A DNA stretch of 20,237 bases, from positions 1-20,237 of the IMG/VR virus record IMGVR_UViG_3300048771_000044. The stretch is one strand, 5' to 3'. Every line of letters starts with the position of its first letter. Positions within the stretch are counted from its first letter, which is position 1. The position numbers and the translations under genes were made by a program. The notes under the pieces are model-generated. The model was not told where the DNA came from, did no database searches, and saw only the letters and a list, made by a program, of their open reading frames with translations. The DNA is from a virus. Below are positions 7,538 to 14,372 of the stretch, piece by piece.

Positions 7538-8887
7538 TTACGATGTTCCAAACACTGGTACGGTCGGGCGTTGGTACCAATAATCACGGAAGGCCCGGAT
7601 CGCCGGGGTCTTGCTTGTAGCCGCGGTCGGGTTGCCAAAATACCCCAGGCACTTCGGCACGGCGCGACCATCTACCAATTTACTTTGCGGGAGGGCGGTG
7701 GTCTTGTAATAAGTCCAATCCGGCCCATCCATTGAATCATCAACTTCTTTTTCGCACAGCGCGTAGCACGCGGCCTTGATTGCCTCATCGTGTCCGAAGG
7801 GCGCTGGCGGGGTATCGTACAAATTCACCAGATCATTGAAGTGAAGTGTATACGGAAATATCACCGATAGGAATTCACTGCTAATCCGCCACGTCATCAA
7901 TTCCCAGCGTTGCCGCGGCGGGATATATCCAATGAAGGAATATGTCGGTGTCGGAATCAACCGAACCGCCGCCTCATATGGCGTGCCGGATTCAATGTTA
8001 TAGTTTTGCCGACGCTGCCGGATCGAGAACTCATCAATCCACCGCAGAATCATCCCGCGGTTGGTATTGGCGATGAACGAAATCGGGCCGGTGTATTGCC
8101 CCCCGAAGTCGGCCGGTAAAGTATAATCGCCGGTCGCCACCATGCCGAAGCCGATGGCGTAGTTACTCGATGTGTTCAACTGCCCAAACTGCTGAATCAG
8201 TGCGGGAATCTGCTCGGTCGTAACCGCCGTGCCGGCTGGAAATGCCCCGCCCGGCACTTGAGGGGTTTGTGTCGGCACCACACTGGCCGGCGTGGCGATG
8301 ATGTTCACCGTGTACGGGCCGAGGTATTGAACGATGGTGAATTGAGTCCCAAGTTGGGAAGATAGCGGAAACTCATCGACGGTCAAATTTAGGCCCGGTG
8401 TATTCGCGGGCGGGTTCCCGCCAATCCAGATCGGCCGAAGTTCCATTGATGCAAGAAAGGTCGGCGCCACATAAGGCACCTGCCCCAACGGCGGTGGCGG
8501 TGGAGGGGGAGGCGGACTGGTAAGGGTAAGGGTAGTGAGACCGGCGAACGGACCCGTGGAATTGTAAACCGCCGATACATTCGTCGCGTTTGTTGGATCG
8601 AACGCAATCTGAGGCCAGAGGTCTACCTGCGCAATTCGGTTCAGCCATTTCCATCCATTCGGTTCGGGGCCATCATTGATGAACATCCGAATCGCGTCGT
8701 TAACAATGTCCTGGCAAAGCGCGAGATCAGCCGGATCATTAGGGACGCTCGGCACGCCCGTGCCGTCAGCGCCGTAATATGCGAGTCCCAACTTCTTCGA
8801 TACCTTTATCAGCAAATCCTCATTCATCAGAGCCGAGGTCGGCTCCGTGATCGGGAAGTTCGGATAATTAGAGGTTATCTGGGACAT
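7538..8887 (-). CDS. Probable head-tail connector (adaptor) protein
   Basis: A 449-residue protein between the head and tail genes. The N-terminal helical part (about 20-90) includes DLALCQDIVNDAIRMFINDG and GWKWLN, a pattern reminiscent of phage adaptor/connector proteins that bind below the portal. The C-terminal half has aromatic-rich strands and a helix (HDEAIKAACYALCEKEVDDS), then a Tyr/Pro-rich end. Nine consecutive prolines lie at residues 125-133, an exposed linker within what looks like a beta-rich insertion at about 100-250. The ATG at 8887 lacks a Shine-Dalgarno site and lies 9 bases after the hairpin stem; an in-frame TAA lies immediately before it. The function is inferred from position and general pattern. 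Confidence 0.52.
   Translation of the reverse strand: MSQITSNYPNFPITEPTSALMNEDLLIKVSKKLGLAYYGADGTGVPSVPNDPADLALCQDIVNDAIRMFINDGPEPNGWKWLNRIAQVDLWPQIAFDPTNATNVSAVYNSTGPFAGLTTLTLTSPPPPPPPPPLGQVPYVAPTFLASMELRPIWIGGNPPANTPGLNLTVDEFPLSSQLGTQFTIVQYLGPYTVNIIATPASVVPTQTPQVPGGAFPAGTAVTTEQIPALIQQFGQLNTSSNYAIGFGMVATGDYTLPADFGGQYTGPISFIANTNRGMILRWIDEFSIRQRRQNYNIESGTPYEAAVRLIPTPTYSFIGYIPPRQRWELMTWRISSEFLSVIFPYTLHFNDLVNLYDTPPAPFGHDEAIKAACYALCEKEVDDSMDGPDWTYYKTTALPQSKLVDGRAVPKCLGYFGNPTAATSKTPAIRAFRDYWYQRPTVPVFGTS
8489..8515 (-). repeat. Nine-proline codon run in the connector gene
   Basis: On the plus strand this is a G-rich run built from GGN triplets, encoding P125-P133 of the 449-residue protein. It is the only homopeptide of this length in the window. 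Polyproline runs slow ribosomes and usually need EF-P. Confidence 0.85.
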
Positions 8888-8896
8888 TTATAAAAG

Positions 8897-8961
8897 AAGG
8901 GAGTTGGGTATGCACATCGCTATAAAACCCAGGGTTAGCGGTTGCTCTACCCAACTCCCTT
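8897..8961 (-). terminator. Large terminator-like hairpin between capsid and connector genes
   Basis: AAGGGAGTTGGGTA (8897-8910) and TACCCAACTCCCTT (8948-8961) are perfect 14-bp inverted repeats around a 37-nt loop. The loop has a second inverted repeat: CGCTA (8918-8922) with TAGCG (8936-8940), and ACCC with GGGT inside. On the minus strand the stem is followed by CTTTTATAA and then the ATG of the next gene at 8887. The position and short T-run suggest a factor-independent terminator with read-through. The loop is longer than usual for one, so an mRNA-stability or translation-control element is the alternative. Confidence 0.6.
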
Positions 8962-8984
8962 GGAAGGGAAAGAGAAAAATGCAT

Positions 8985-9956
8985 TTAGTTGATCTTCGCC
9001 GCCGTGCGGAAGAAATCAATATCGAGAACGGGCGCTGCCGTGGTTGCAGTCGTCATCGACACAATGCCGCCATAATCGCTGGTCTGATCCCAAGTGCTAT
9101 CGACCACATACTTCGCCACCTGATAACCATTGACAAACCAACGCGCCGTATAGGTGTCAAAGTTCACGCCAAGTTTGACGAATCCAGCCGAGCCGGTGTT
9201 AATCCCAGTCTGGCCGGTTGTGCCCGTCACGACCAGAAGTCCGGGAGGAGTCGGGGGTGTATAGAATGGGTTGCCCGGATCGGGATTGTTGGCGTTGGCC
9301 GTCAGAACATTAAGCAGCACGGTATTGAGTGTGCCCTTGCTGTTGCCGTAACTTGGTATGGTCGTCGAGACGTTCGGCGCAACTGCGGTGCCTTGATTGA
9401 GGTACACGGCATCAAAGTTGGCCGGCAGATCACCATGCAGCCAGAATCCAAAGCAGCTTGTTGCCGCCTGGGCGCCAAGACTATTACTGGCGCGTGTGGC
9501 CGAGGCCGCGGCGACAATGCCGCCGTTTACGGCGGTCGTGGTCGGCACAAGACCTTGCGTGTTAGCCACGCCCACGAAAATACCCTTGGCAGTTGTCACA
9601 TCGCTAACGGCCAGGGATGCCTCGAACCAAATTCGACCCGTGCCACCGGAGGCGATGGGGCCGAGAGGCCGGGTGTAAATCTGCGTGAACGCTTGGGCGG
9701 TGCCGGCGACAGTCGCCGACAGAACGTGGTCAAACGTACCAGCCTGAACGAAACTCTGCGTCAGGCCGCCGAGACCAGGGGTACCGGAGTTAGGAAGACC
9801 CGGCAAACTTGCAACATCGTAAAAATGCTGCGTTTGAAAATAACCGTTACCTTCGTCCTGTAACTCGTAGGCGAGGCAGTCCGCCCACACGCCGTCCGAA
9901 GGGGACTGCGGCAGATTGGGGTTCGTCTGCGCATATCGTGCAATTCCATAAGCCAT
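8985..9956 (-). CDS. Beta-rich head or decoration protein downstream of capsid
   Basis: A 323-residue protein rich in Gly, Thr, Ala and Asn, with no membrane segment. After an N-terminal MAYGIARYAQTNPNLPQSPS it is mostly predicted beta strands. The segment about 262-290 (VKLGVNFDTYTARWFVNGYQ) has the pattern of a lectin-like jelly roll, and the end is PVLDIDFFRTAAKIN. It starts 52 bases after the capsid stop with GAGGAT as ribosome site, so it shares the capsid transcript, and it is followed by a strong hairpin. Capsid decoration or head-fibre roles are plausible from context. I do not recognise a named family. Confidence 0.55.
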   Translation of the reverse strand: MAYGIARYAQTNPNLPQSPSDGVWADCLAYELQDEGNGYFQTQHFYDVASLPGLPNSGTPGLGGLTQSFVQAGTFDHVLSATVAGTAQAFTQIYTRPLGPIASGGTGRIWFEASLAVSDVTTAKGIFVGVANTQGLVPTTTAVNGGIVAAASATRASNSLGAQAATSCFGFWLHGDLPANFDAVYLNQGTAVAPNVSTTIPSYGNSKGTLNTVLLNVLTANANNPDPGNPFYTPPTPPGLLVVTGTTGQTGINTGSAGFVKLGVNFDTYTARWFVNGYQVAKYVVDSTWDQTSDYGGIVSMTTATTAAPVLDIDFFRTAAKIN

Positions 9957-9991
9957 ATCAAAATCCTCAAATCAGAGTAGAAGTCAAGAAC

Positions 9992-10008
9992 GCCATAACT
10001 CCTATGGC
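9992..10008 (-). other. Small hairpin after the capsid gene stop
   Basis: GCCATA (9992-9997) and TATGGC (10003-10008) form a 6-bp stem with a 5-nt loop. On the minus strand it directly follows the capsid TAA and is followed by GTTCTTGACTT, which is only a poor U-tract. It may protect the mRNA 3' end or act as a weak terminator before the 323-residue gene. Confidence 0.35.
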
Positions 10009-11127
10009 TTAGGTGGTCGGGATGACATTGTGAAGGACAAAACCCGCCGTGCGCCGGTTCGTCACAAGGTTATTGTGCGAACCGTCAAGAAACACGGTGA
10101 AGGTCGTGTGCTGGCCGCGGTCAACCATCGGCTTGCTTTCCTCCATCCAATACCCTTCCTGAACGATGGGTTGGAACTTGGACCAATCAATGCAGTAGAT
10201 GGGGTTCGGCGTGAACGCCTCGCCGCCGCCGGCCGTGACCGTGAAACCGTCAAGTTGCGGAATGTACACAACGGGCATCTTGTTGAAATAAACGCAGCCC
10301 TCAAAATTGTGCAGCATCTTGCCGGCCAAATCCTCCGGCTGGTTGTCGTCATCACGCTTGTCGGCCAAATCTTCAAGTTCCGTCACCACATCGTCTGCGG
10401 CGTAGAGCTTGATTTTCTTGCCAACGGCGTCATCGCCGGGGGTCTTGACGAACGGAGCGGGCTTAAAGCGCGTGCGGCGCACGGCGCTGCGAAGTTTGCG
10501 CAGGAGCGCATTGTCGATGCGGTTGTACACATCGGCGTAGTTCGCCCACTTCGGTTCAGCGCTGGCATCAATGCCGGCGCAGACCGTGCCAGTCGTGCCG
10601 TTCTGATAACGGATGGTCGTGGCGTTGAATCCGCCGACCGTGGCGCCATTGGCCAGGAAGTTGATATAATACGGCACACCATACGGATACAATGTGTCGG
10701 TGGAACTTGTCGGCGTCATCCAGCCGCGTTCCTCGATCAGCTCGGCCAAATCCCACATGCGCTCCACGCGCCGGGATTCAAGCAAGTTGATGAACCCCTT
10801 CGAGGAGTTCTTATTGCGAAGGATTTCGACCACATCCCAGGAATAATCGGTACCGATCTGGGTCCAGGGCACGTTGATAACAAATTGGCTCTGGTCAACG
10901 GTAGGCTGGTCAGTATCGTACAGCCGTCGATAGCGCGCGCGACCATGACGGTCAAGAATTGCGTTGCGCTGGATTGAAGTGCCGCCATCGACTTCTCGGC
11001 GGGATTCCTCGTAAATCTGACAGAATTCGTAGTGTTGGCTGTCCCACATCACTTCAAACTGCCCTTTGGGCAGGTCTCGGAGAGTGGTCGCCAGAAGATC
11101 AGCTAATTGACTTGCATCGACGCCCAT
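10009..11127 (-). CDS. Probable major capsid protein
   Basis: A 372-residue protein following the scaffold gene. It forms the shell lattice if the call is right. The features fit a coat protein: a helical N-terminus (VDASQLADLLATTLRDL), an extended arm rich in Asp/Arg (about 45-85), and a helix with LLESRRVERMWDLAELIEER. A C-terminal beta part includes YFNKMPVVYIPQLDG and NPIYCIDWSKFQPIVQEG. Codons look more uniformly GC-ended than in neighbouring genes, as expected for high expression. AAGGAA precedes the ATG. A small hairpin follows the stop immediately. The HK97 fold is assumed from phage context rather than seen; a different abundant head protein is the alternative. Confidence 0.72.
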   Translation of the reverse strand: MGVDASQLADLLATTLRDLPKGQFEVMWDSQHYEFCQIYEESRREVDGGTSIQRNAILDRHGRARYRRLYDTDQPTVDQSQFVINVPWTQIGTDYSWDVVEILRNKNSSKGFINLLESRRVERMWDLAELIEERGWMTPTSSTDTLYPYGVPYYINFLANGATVGGFNATTIRYQNGTTGTVCAGIDASAEPKWANYADVYNRIDNALLRKLRSAVRRTRFKPAPFVKTPGDDAVGKKIKLYAADDVVTELEDLADKRDDDNQPEDLAGKMLHNFEGCVYFNKMPVVYIPQLDGFTVTAGGGEAFTPNPIYCIDWSKFQPIVQEGYWMEESKPMVDRGQHTTFTVFLDGSHNNLVTNRRTAGFVLHNVIPTT

Positions 11128-11145
11128 GAGAGGTTCCTTGAATCG

Positions 11146-12219
11146 TTAAGACGTAAACACTCGCTTCATCCTTGAGGCGACGTTCTTTTCGAGTTCGTCC
11201 CGGTTCTTCGCCGGCTTTTCTCCGCCAGGGTTCGCGCCCCGGCCGGATGGTTTTACGGAAAGTCCTTTATTCCGTTTTTGCAACTCACCGCGGATTTCCT
11301 CACGCGCGGCGCTGTTCTTGAACTTCGCGCTGATGGCGTCATGCGCCATCGTCAACGCTTCTTCAACCGGCAACGTGCGGCCCTGGAACGCGGCGCCGGC
11401 ACAAAGCGCGTCGGCATATTCCAAAACCTGCCTGCGCGTCTCAATCTGCGCCTCAGGGAGTTTATTCACAGGGCCATCCCCGTAGAACTCCTTGAATGGC
11501 TTCAACTCGACGCCGGCGAAAAATCCCTCGACTTGCTTGCCGAGTGTATCATTCGCCGCCTGATCGGTGCGCTTCTGCGCGGCCGTCACTTGGGGAAGAA
11601 CCGCGTTAATGCGGTCGATCACACCATTTACCGGTCCGACGAGAACATTCAGGAGTTCGTCGTCACCATACTTCTTTCGCAATTCCTCCATGTCGAGCTT
11701 TGCGAGCGCGCCTTGGGGGATTGCGGCGGGTGCTGCGGGCTGGGCGACCGGTCCGGTTTTGCCGGCCTTTGCCTGCCAGCCGAGTTCCGCCATCTTGGCG
11801 ATCTCAGCATTACGAGTCTCATGCACCTTACGGGCGAAGGTCAGAAAACCCGTGCCCTGAGACTTGAACGCCGATTTGATCTCATCATCAGACCACTCGG
11901 CGGCTTTCAAAGATCGAACGTATGCAGCCGGAAGGGTTGGGGCGCCATCAGCCGCAGCTTCGGTACTAGGTTCCTCTTTGGTTTCAGATGGCGCCTCATC
12001 CTCTTTCGGGGGCGCCTCATTTCGTTCATGCCGGGCCTCTTTACCGGCCGGCTTGTCTGGCGTGCCTTCAATGACGCCAGTTGACTCATCTTCCTTGTCA
12101 ACCGTTCCCATTATCGACGCAAATTGATCGTCGATCCTGGATGCCAGGGCTGATTTGTCCTCAGTGGACATCTTGGCTTTATTCGACAACACTCTCGTAT
12201 CGTCAATATTCTCCGCCAT
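11146..12219 (-). CDS. Probable capsid scaffolding protein
   Basis: A 357-residue soluble protein directly before the major capsid gene, the standard scaffold position. Scaffolds guide prohead assembly and then leave or are degraded. Residues about 40-95 are very acidic and Pro/Glu-rich and look disordered. The middle is helical with an Ala/Pro-rich linker (about 155-170), then DMEELRKKYGDDELLNVLVG. The C-terminus is basic (residues about 320-357, with NRDELEKNVASRMKRVF), like the coat-binding end of known scaffolds. There is no catalytic Ser/His/Asp protease motif, so it does not look like a fused protease. CGGAGAG precedes the ATG. It follows the promoter at 12272-12300 and is 18 bases from the capsid gene. 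The call rests on composition and synteny. Confidence 0.65.
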   Translation of the reverse strand: MAENIDDTRVLSNKAKMSTEDKSALASRIDDQFASIMGTVDKEDESTGVIEGTPDKPAGKEARHERNEAPPKEDEAPSETKEEPSTEAAADGAPTLPAAYVRSLKAAEWSDDEIKSAFKSQGTGFLTFARKVHETRNAEIAKMAELGWQAKAGKTGPVAQPAAPAAIPQGALAKLDMEELRKKYGDDELLNVLVGPVNGVIDRINAVLPQVTAAQKRTDQAANDTLGKQVEGFFAGVELKPFKEFYGDGPVNKLPEAQIETRRQVLEYADALCAGAAFQGRTLPVEEALTMAHDAISAKFKNSAAREEIRGELQKRNKGLSVKPSGRGANPGGEKPAKNRDELEKNVASRMKRVFTS

Positions 12220-12230
12220 CGCGCTCTCCG

Positions 12231-12251
12231 TTGCCTGCTATGCAGGGGCAA
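12231..12251 (-). promoter_or_regulatory. Leader hairpin between promoter and scaffold ribosome site
   Basis: The plus-strand bases TTGCC-TGC-TAT-GCA-GG-GGCAA can form an 8-bp stem with a 3-nt loop and a 2-nt bulge. In the minus-strand transcript the hairpin falls in the 5' leader, just before the CGGAGAG ribosome site of the scaffold gene. It could stabilise the capsid mRNA or tune translation. This is a structural inference only. Confidence 0.4.
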
Positions 12252-12271
12252 GTTCTAGGTGCTACAGGTAT

Positions 12272-12300
12272 ATTATACCACATAAACCGGATAAAGCCAA
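12272..12300 (-). promoter_or_regulatory. Sigma70-like promoter upstream of scaffold and capsid genes
   Basis: On the minus strand a perfect -10 box TATAAT (12277-12272) lies 17 bp downstream of TTGGCT (12300-12295), which matches 4 of 6 bases of TTGACA. The spacing is optimal. The -10 box lies inside a 13-bp palindrome GGTATATTATACC (12267-12279), which could bind a dimeric regulator or arise by chance from the AT-rich box. Transcription would start near 12265, about 45 bases before the scaffold ATG. It is the only clear promoter I found in an intergenic gap. Confidence 0.6.
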
Positions 12301-12639
12301 CTAATTTCGCTCAGAAAATCCCGCCGCGGCCAGGGCTTGCATCTTGCCTTTGCGGTTCTTTGCTATCGGCACCCCATACATGGGGTTGCTCTGGTCGTCC
12401 GAGATTTCGATATCAGGACATTGCTGTTGAAATTTCCTGACTTCCTCCGGCGTATCCGCGGCGATACTGAACATTTCAATCGGCTTGTGGAAGTTTTGCA
12501 AGTCGGTGTGAACGTGGGATATCTGCTTCTGGTAGTGAGCGCCCTTGCACTTCGGGCATACCGTCAGTACGGTCGCCATCGTATGAAGTTCGGTGTCTTC
12601 GTGATTGCAGTCGCCGCATTTGTATTCATACAACGGCAT
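12301..12639 (-). CDS. FmdB-type zinc-ribbon protein
   Basis: A 112-residue protein starting MPLYEYKCGDCNHEDTELHT, the signature of the FmdB/putative regulatory zinc-ribbon family. Metal ligands are C8-x2-C11 and C28-x2-C31. The remainder is hydrophilic and ends in a phage-typical KNRKGKMQALAAAGFSER, similar to the C-terminal segment of phage-encoded members. The biochemical role is not established; nucleic-acid or protein binding is usual for zinc ribbons. GGGGGC precedes the ATG, and the start overlaps the end of the upstream gene by 14 bases. After its stop comes the promoter-containing gap before the scaffold gene. Confidence 0.8.
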   Translation of the reverse strand: MPLYEYKCGDCNHEDTELHTMATVLTVCPKCKGAHYQKQISHVHTDLQNFHKPIEMFSIAADTPEEVRKFQQQCPDIEISDDQSNPMYGVPIAKNRKGKMQALAAAGFSERN

Positions 12640-12847
12640 TGCGCCCCCAGGTGAAATTGGGTGTGAAGCGGATCAGACAGTTCGGCACTTCCCAGACTTG
12701 GCCGCTCGCATCGAATACAACTGTCCACAGCCGGTCAAGGTCATGCTGGGTGTCAATGAAGATCGCCATGCCACGGCCGGTCGGGCCTTTCCAGTCCGCC
12801 GCCGGCATCACTGTAACTTCCCGCGGCGTGTTCAACTCCAAAACCAT
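12626..12847 (-). CDS. Small phage protein of unknown function (QHDLDRLW...VWEVPN type)
   Basis: A 73-residue protein whose middle (AIFIDTQHDLDRLWTVVFDA) and end (GQVWEVPNCLIRFTPNFTWG) resemble a small conserved protein seen in phage head regions. The function is unknown, and the predicted fold is a small beta barrel or sandwich. I chose the ATG at 12847 because GGAGGTT sits just before it; the open frame extends further upstream to 13006, but that part would overlap the preceding gene and looks like its shadow. Its last 14 bases overlap the start of the zinc-ribbon gene. Confidence 0.65.
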   Translation of the reverse strand: MVLELNTPREVTVMPAADWKGPTGRGMAIFIDTQHDLDRLWTVVFDASGQVWEVPNCLIRFTPNFTWGRNAVV

Positions 12848-12848
12848 G

Positions 12849-13103
12849 TTAACCTCCATATCCAGATTTGCGAAGGTGCCCCATCTGGCCGGCATGATGT
12901 TCCGAACTATCGGGGTGGGCATTTCCGCTGGTATGCAGATGTTCCAGCGTCTTCGCCAGATTCGCCCGACGCCCTTCAACTCCACCATGCGCCGCAGCGG
13001 CGTCAAGTTTCTTGGCCGGGATTTTTTCGCCGGCTGGAACGTGAAGTTCTTTATGTAATGCGCCAGGATGCTTAATGGCGCCTGCTATCCAGTTCTTTGC
13101 CAT
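12849..13103 (-). CDS. Small conserved phage protein (MAKNWIAGAIKHPGAL type)
   Basis: An 84-residue basic protein. The N-terminus MAKNWIAGAIKHPGALHKEL, followed by a helical Lys/Ala/Arg stretch (KKLDAAAAHGGVEGRRANLA), matches a widespread small phage protein of unknown function. The C-terminus (AHPDSSEHHAGQMGHLRKSG) repeats the tail motif of the preceding gene. AGAGGT lies upstream of the ATG within the 3' end of that gene. It is separated from the next start by one base (TAA-C-ATG). A nucleic-acid or capsid-binding role would suit its basic character, but that is inference. Confidence 0.75.
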   Translation of the reverse strand: MAKNWIAGAIKHPGALHKELHVPAGEKIPAKKLDAAAAHGGVEGRRANLAKTLEHLHTSGNAHPDSSEHHAGQMGHLRKSGYGG

Positions 13104-13105
13104 AA

Positions 13106-13303
13106 TTAAATACCTCTATGTCCGGCCCGGCGCAGATGCCCGTGCGAGGCCTTAGAATGCGATGACGAATCGGGATGCGCGCCGCCGCCCTTCACATGTT
13201 CAGGCAGCGATTTGATTGACGGCGTTTTCGCGGCCCACTCCTTCGCCATCTGCGGATGTTGGGAGTACATGAATCGGGCTTGTGCTTTCGATTGAAACGG
13301 CAT
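13106..13303 (-). CDS. Small conserved phage protein with HPDSS...GHLR tail
   Basis: A 65-residue basic protein beginning MPFQSKAQARFMYSQHPQMA, a type of small protein I recognise as recurrent in phage structural regions (SKAQ..F, then KEWAAKTPSIKSLPEHV). Its function is not established. It ends with a His/Gly/Ser-rich tail (AHPDSSSHSKASHGHLRRAG) closely matched by the next gene. The ATG at 13303 is preceded by GCAAGGA at good spacing; an ATG 11 codons upstream lacks support. The first 104 bases overlap the 3' end of the glycosyltransferase gene in a different frame. The next gene starts two bases after the stop. Confidence 0.75.
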   Translation of the reverse strand: MPFQSKAQARFMYSQHPQMAKEWAAKTPSIKSLPEHVKGGGAHPDSSSHSKASHGHLRRAGHRGI

Positions 13304-14372
13304 TGGATGGTCCTTGCAAAAGTCGGTCAATATCATCGGCCCAGCGGTCGATGGTAAATTTCTCTTTCACCAATTCTCGGTTATACCATCCCATTGATTC
13401 GCGTCCGGCAATGGATTCATTCGCGCAATGACGGATGGCGGAAGCTAATAATTGCGGAGAATCAACAGGAAATAGATAGCCGCGTACTCCACAATACATC
13501 AATTCACAGAGTCCACCAACATTAGCAAAAATTACGGGTTTGCCGGCCTCCATCGCTTCCAGCGCCACAAGGTTAATCAGATCATCGCGCGAGGGAACAA
13601 TGACCAGATCGCATTCATCAATGGCGCGTTGCTTTGTCGCTTCGTTGACGCGGCCAACCCAACTGACTCGTGAAGCGCCAGTCTTGATCTCGCCGAGTTC
13701 CTTGTAGAATGTCGGTTCGGCGTAGCTGCCGATGAAATTCAATTGGTACTTGGGATTGTCCAGAATCTTCATTGCCTTCAACGCGATGTCATGCCCTTTG
13801 CGGCGCTGGATAGACCCCAGTAGTAATATCCGGAAGTCGTCATGACGCGATGCGGGGGGTAGCTGATCTCGTATGACGATTCCGGGTGCAGAAATATCAA
13901 TGGGTTGGTTTCGGAAGGGTTGGTAGAGTCTACGGGAGTACTCACAGTCTGTGAAGACGGCACTGGCTCCGTTAAAGGCGCGCTCGACAACGCGGGATGT
14001 ATGACTGGTTCCCCGATCGGCGGCTTGGAGGTTACGAAGTTGTTCAACCCATTCTGGTGTTTCATGGATACCCCAAACGCAACGGACCCCCATATCGGCA
14101 GCAGCGGCGACGGATCGGATCGTCACTAAGGTATTCGCCAACAGGGCATCGGCGCCATATAGTGCCGACCGGGCGATTGTTTCCTCGCCTAGAATGCCAG
14201 TCACAACCTGGCATGGAATGCCGATGTCATTATACCAATCAATTAAAGGGCCAACTGATGGTGAGATGACATGAATTTTCCACTTTTCACGCAGTTTTTC
14301 AACAAGGTGGAAAAGACCGATTGGTGCCCCAGATTCATTTAAATCATGGGTGATTACCTCTAAAGTCTTCAT
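13200..14372 (-). CDS. GT4-like glycosyltransferase (GT-B fold)
   Basis: A 390-residue protein resembling retaining GT4 glycosyltransferases, which move a sugar from a nucleotide-sugar to an acceptor. The N-terminal domain begins MKTLEVITHDLNESGAP, with a glycine-containing loop. The C-terminal Rossmann domain has the typical FRILLLGSIQRRKGHDIALKA strand and helix (about 180-200). The donor site VPSRDDLINLVALEAMEAGKP (259-279) is followed by IFANVGGLCEL. The family's E-x7-E pair appears here as D264-x7-E272, a conservative change. I chose the ATG at 14372 over one 12 codons upstream because AAGGAG lies just before it. The last 34 or so residues overlap the next gene in another frame and lie beyond the usual GT4 end. 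Donor and acceptor are unknown; virion glycosylation or host-envelope modification are both possible. Confidence 0.85.
   Translation of the reverse strand: MKTLEVITHDLNESGAPIGLFHLVEKLREKWKIHVISPSVGPLIDWYNDIGIPCQVVTGILGEETIARSALYGADALLANTLVTIRSVAAAADMGVRCVWGIHETPEWVEQLRNLQAADRGTSHTSRVVERAFNGASAVFTDCEYSRRLYQPFRNQPIDISAPGIVIRDQLPPASRHDDFRILLLGSIQRRKGHDIALKAMKILDNPKYQLNFIGSYAEPTFYKELGEIKTGASRVSWVGRVNEATKQRAIDECDLVIVPSRDDLINLVALEAMEAGKPVIFANVGGLCELMYCGVRGYLFPVDSPQLLASAIRHCANESIAGRESMGWYNRELVKEKFTIDRWADDIDRLLQGPSNAVSIESTSPIHVLPTSADGEGVGRENAVNQIAA

Noticed and set aside
8904-9863. A 319-codon open frame on the plus strand opposite the 323-residue gene
   Set aside because: Its composition (Arg, Cys, His-rich) is unlike a real protein, and its start lies inside the inverted repeat; the minus-strand gene explains the region.
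10030-10977. A 315-codon open frame on the plus strand opposite the capsid gene
   Set aside because: It is antisense to a well-supported gene with good start, ribosome site and synteny; the product is Arg/His/Val-rich and looks like a mirror of GC-rich codons.
11278-12084. A 268-codon plus-strand frame opposite the scaffold gene
   Set aside because: It is a shadow frame rich in Arg/Phe/Leu without recognisable motifs; the minus-strand scaffold has promoter, ribosome site and context.
12626-13006. Long version of the 73-residue protein starting at 13006
   Set aside because: The extra 53 residues lie wholly within the conserved 84-residue gene in another frame and look random; GGAGGTT before 12847 decides the start.
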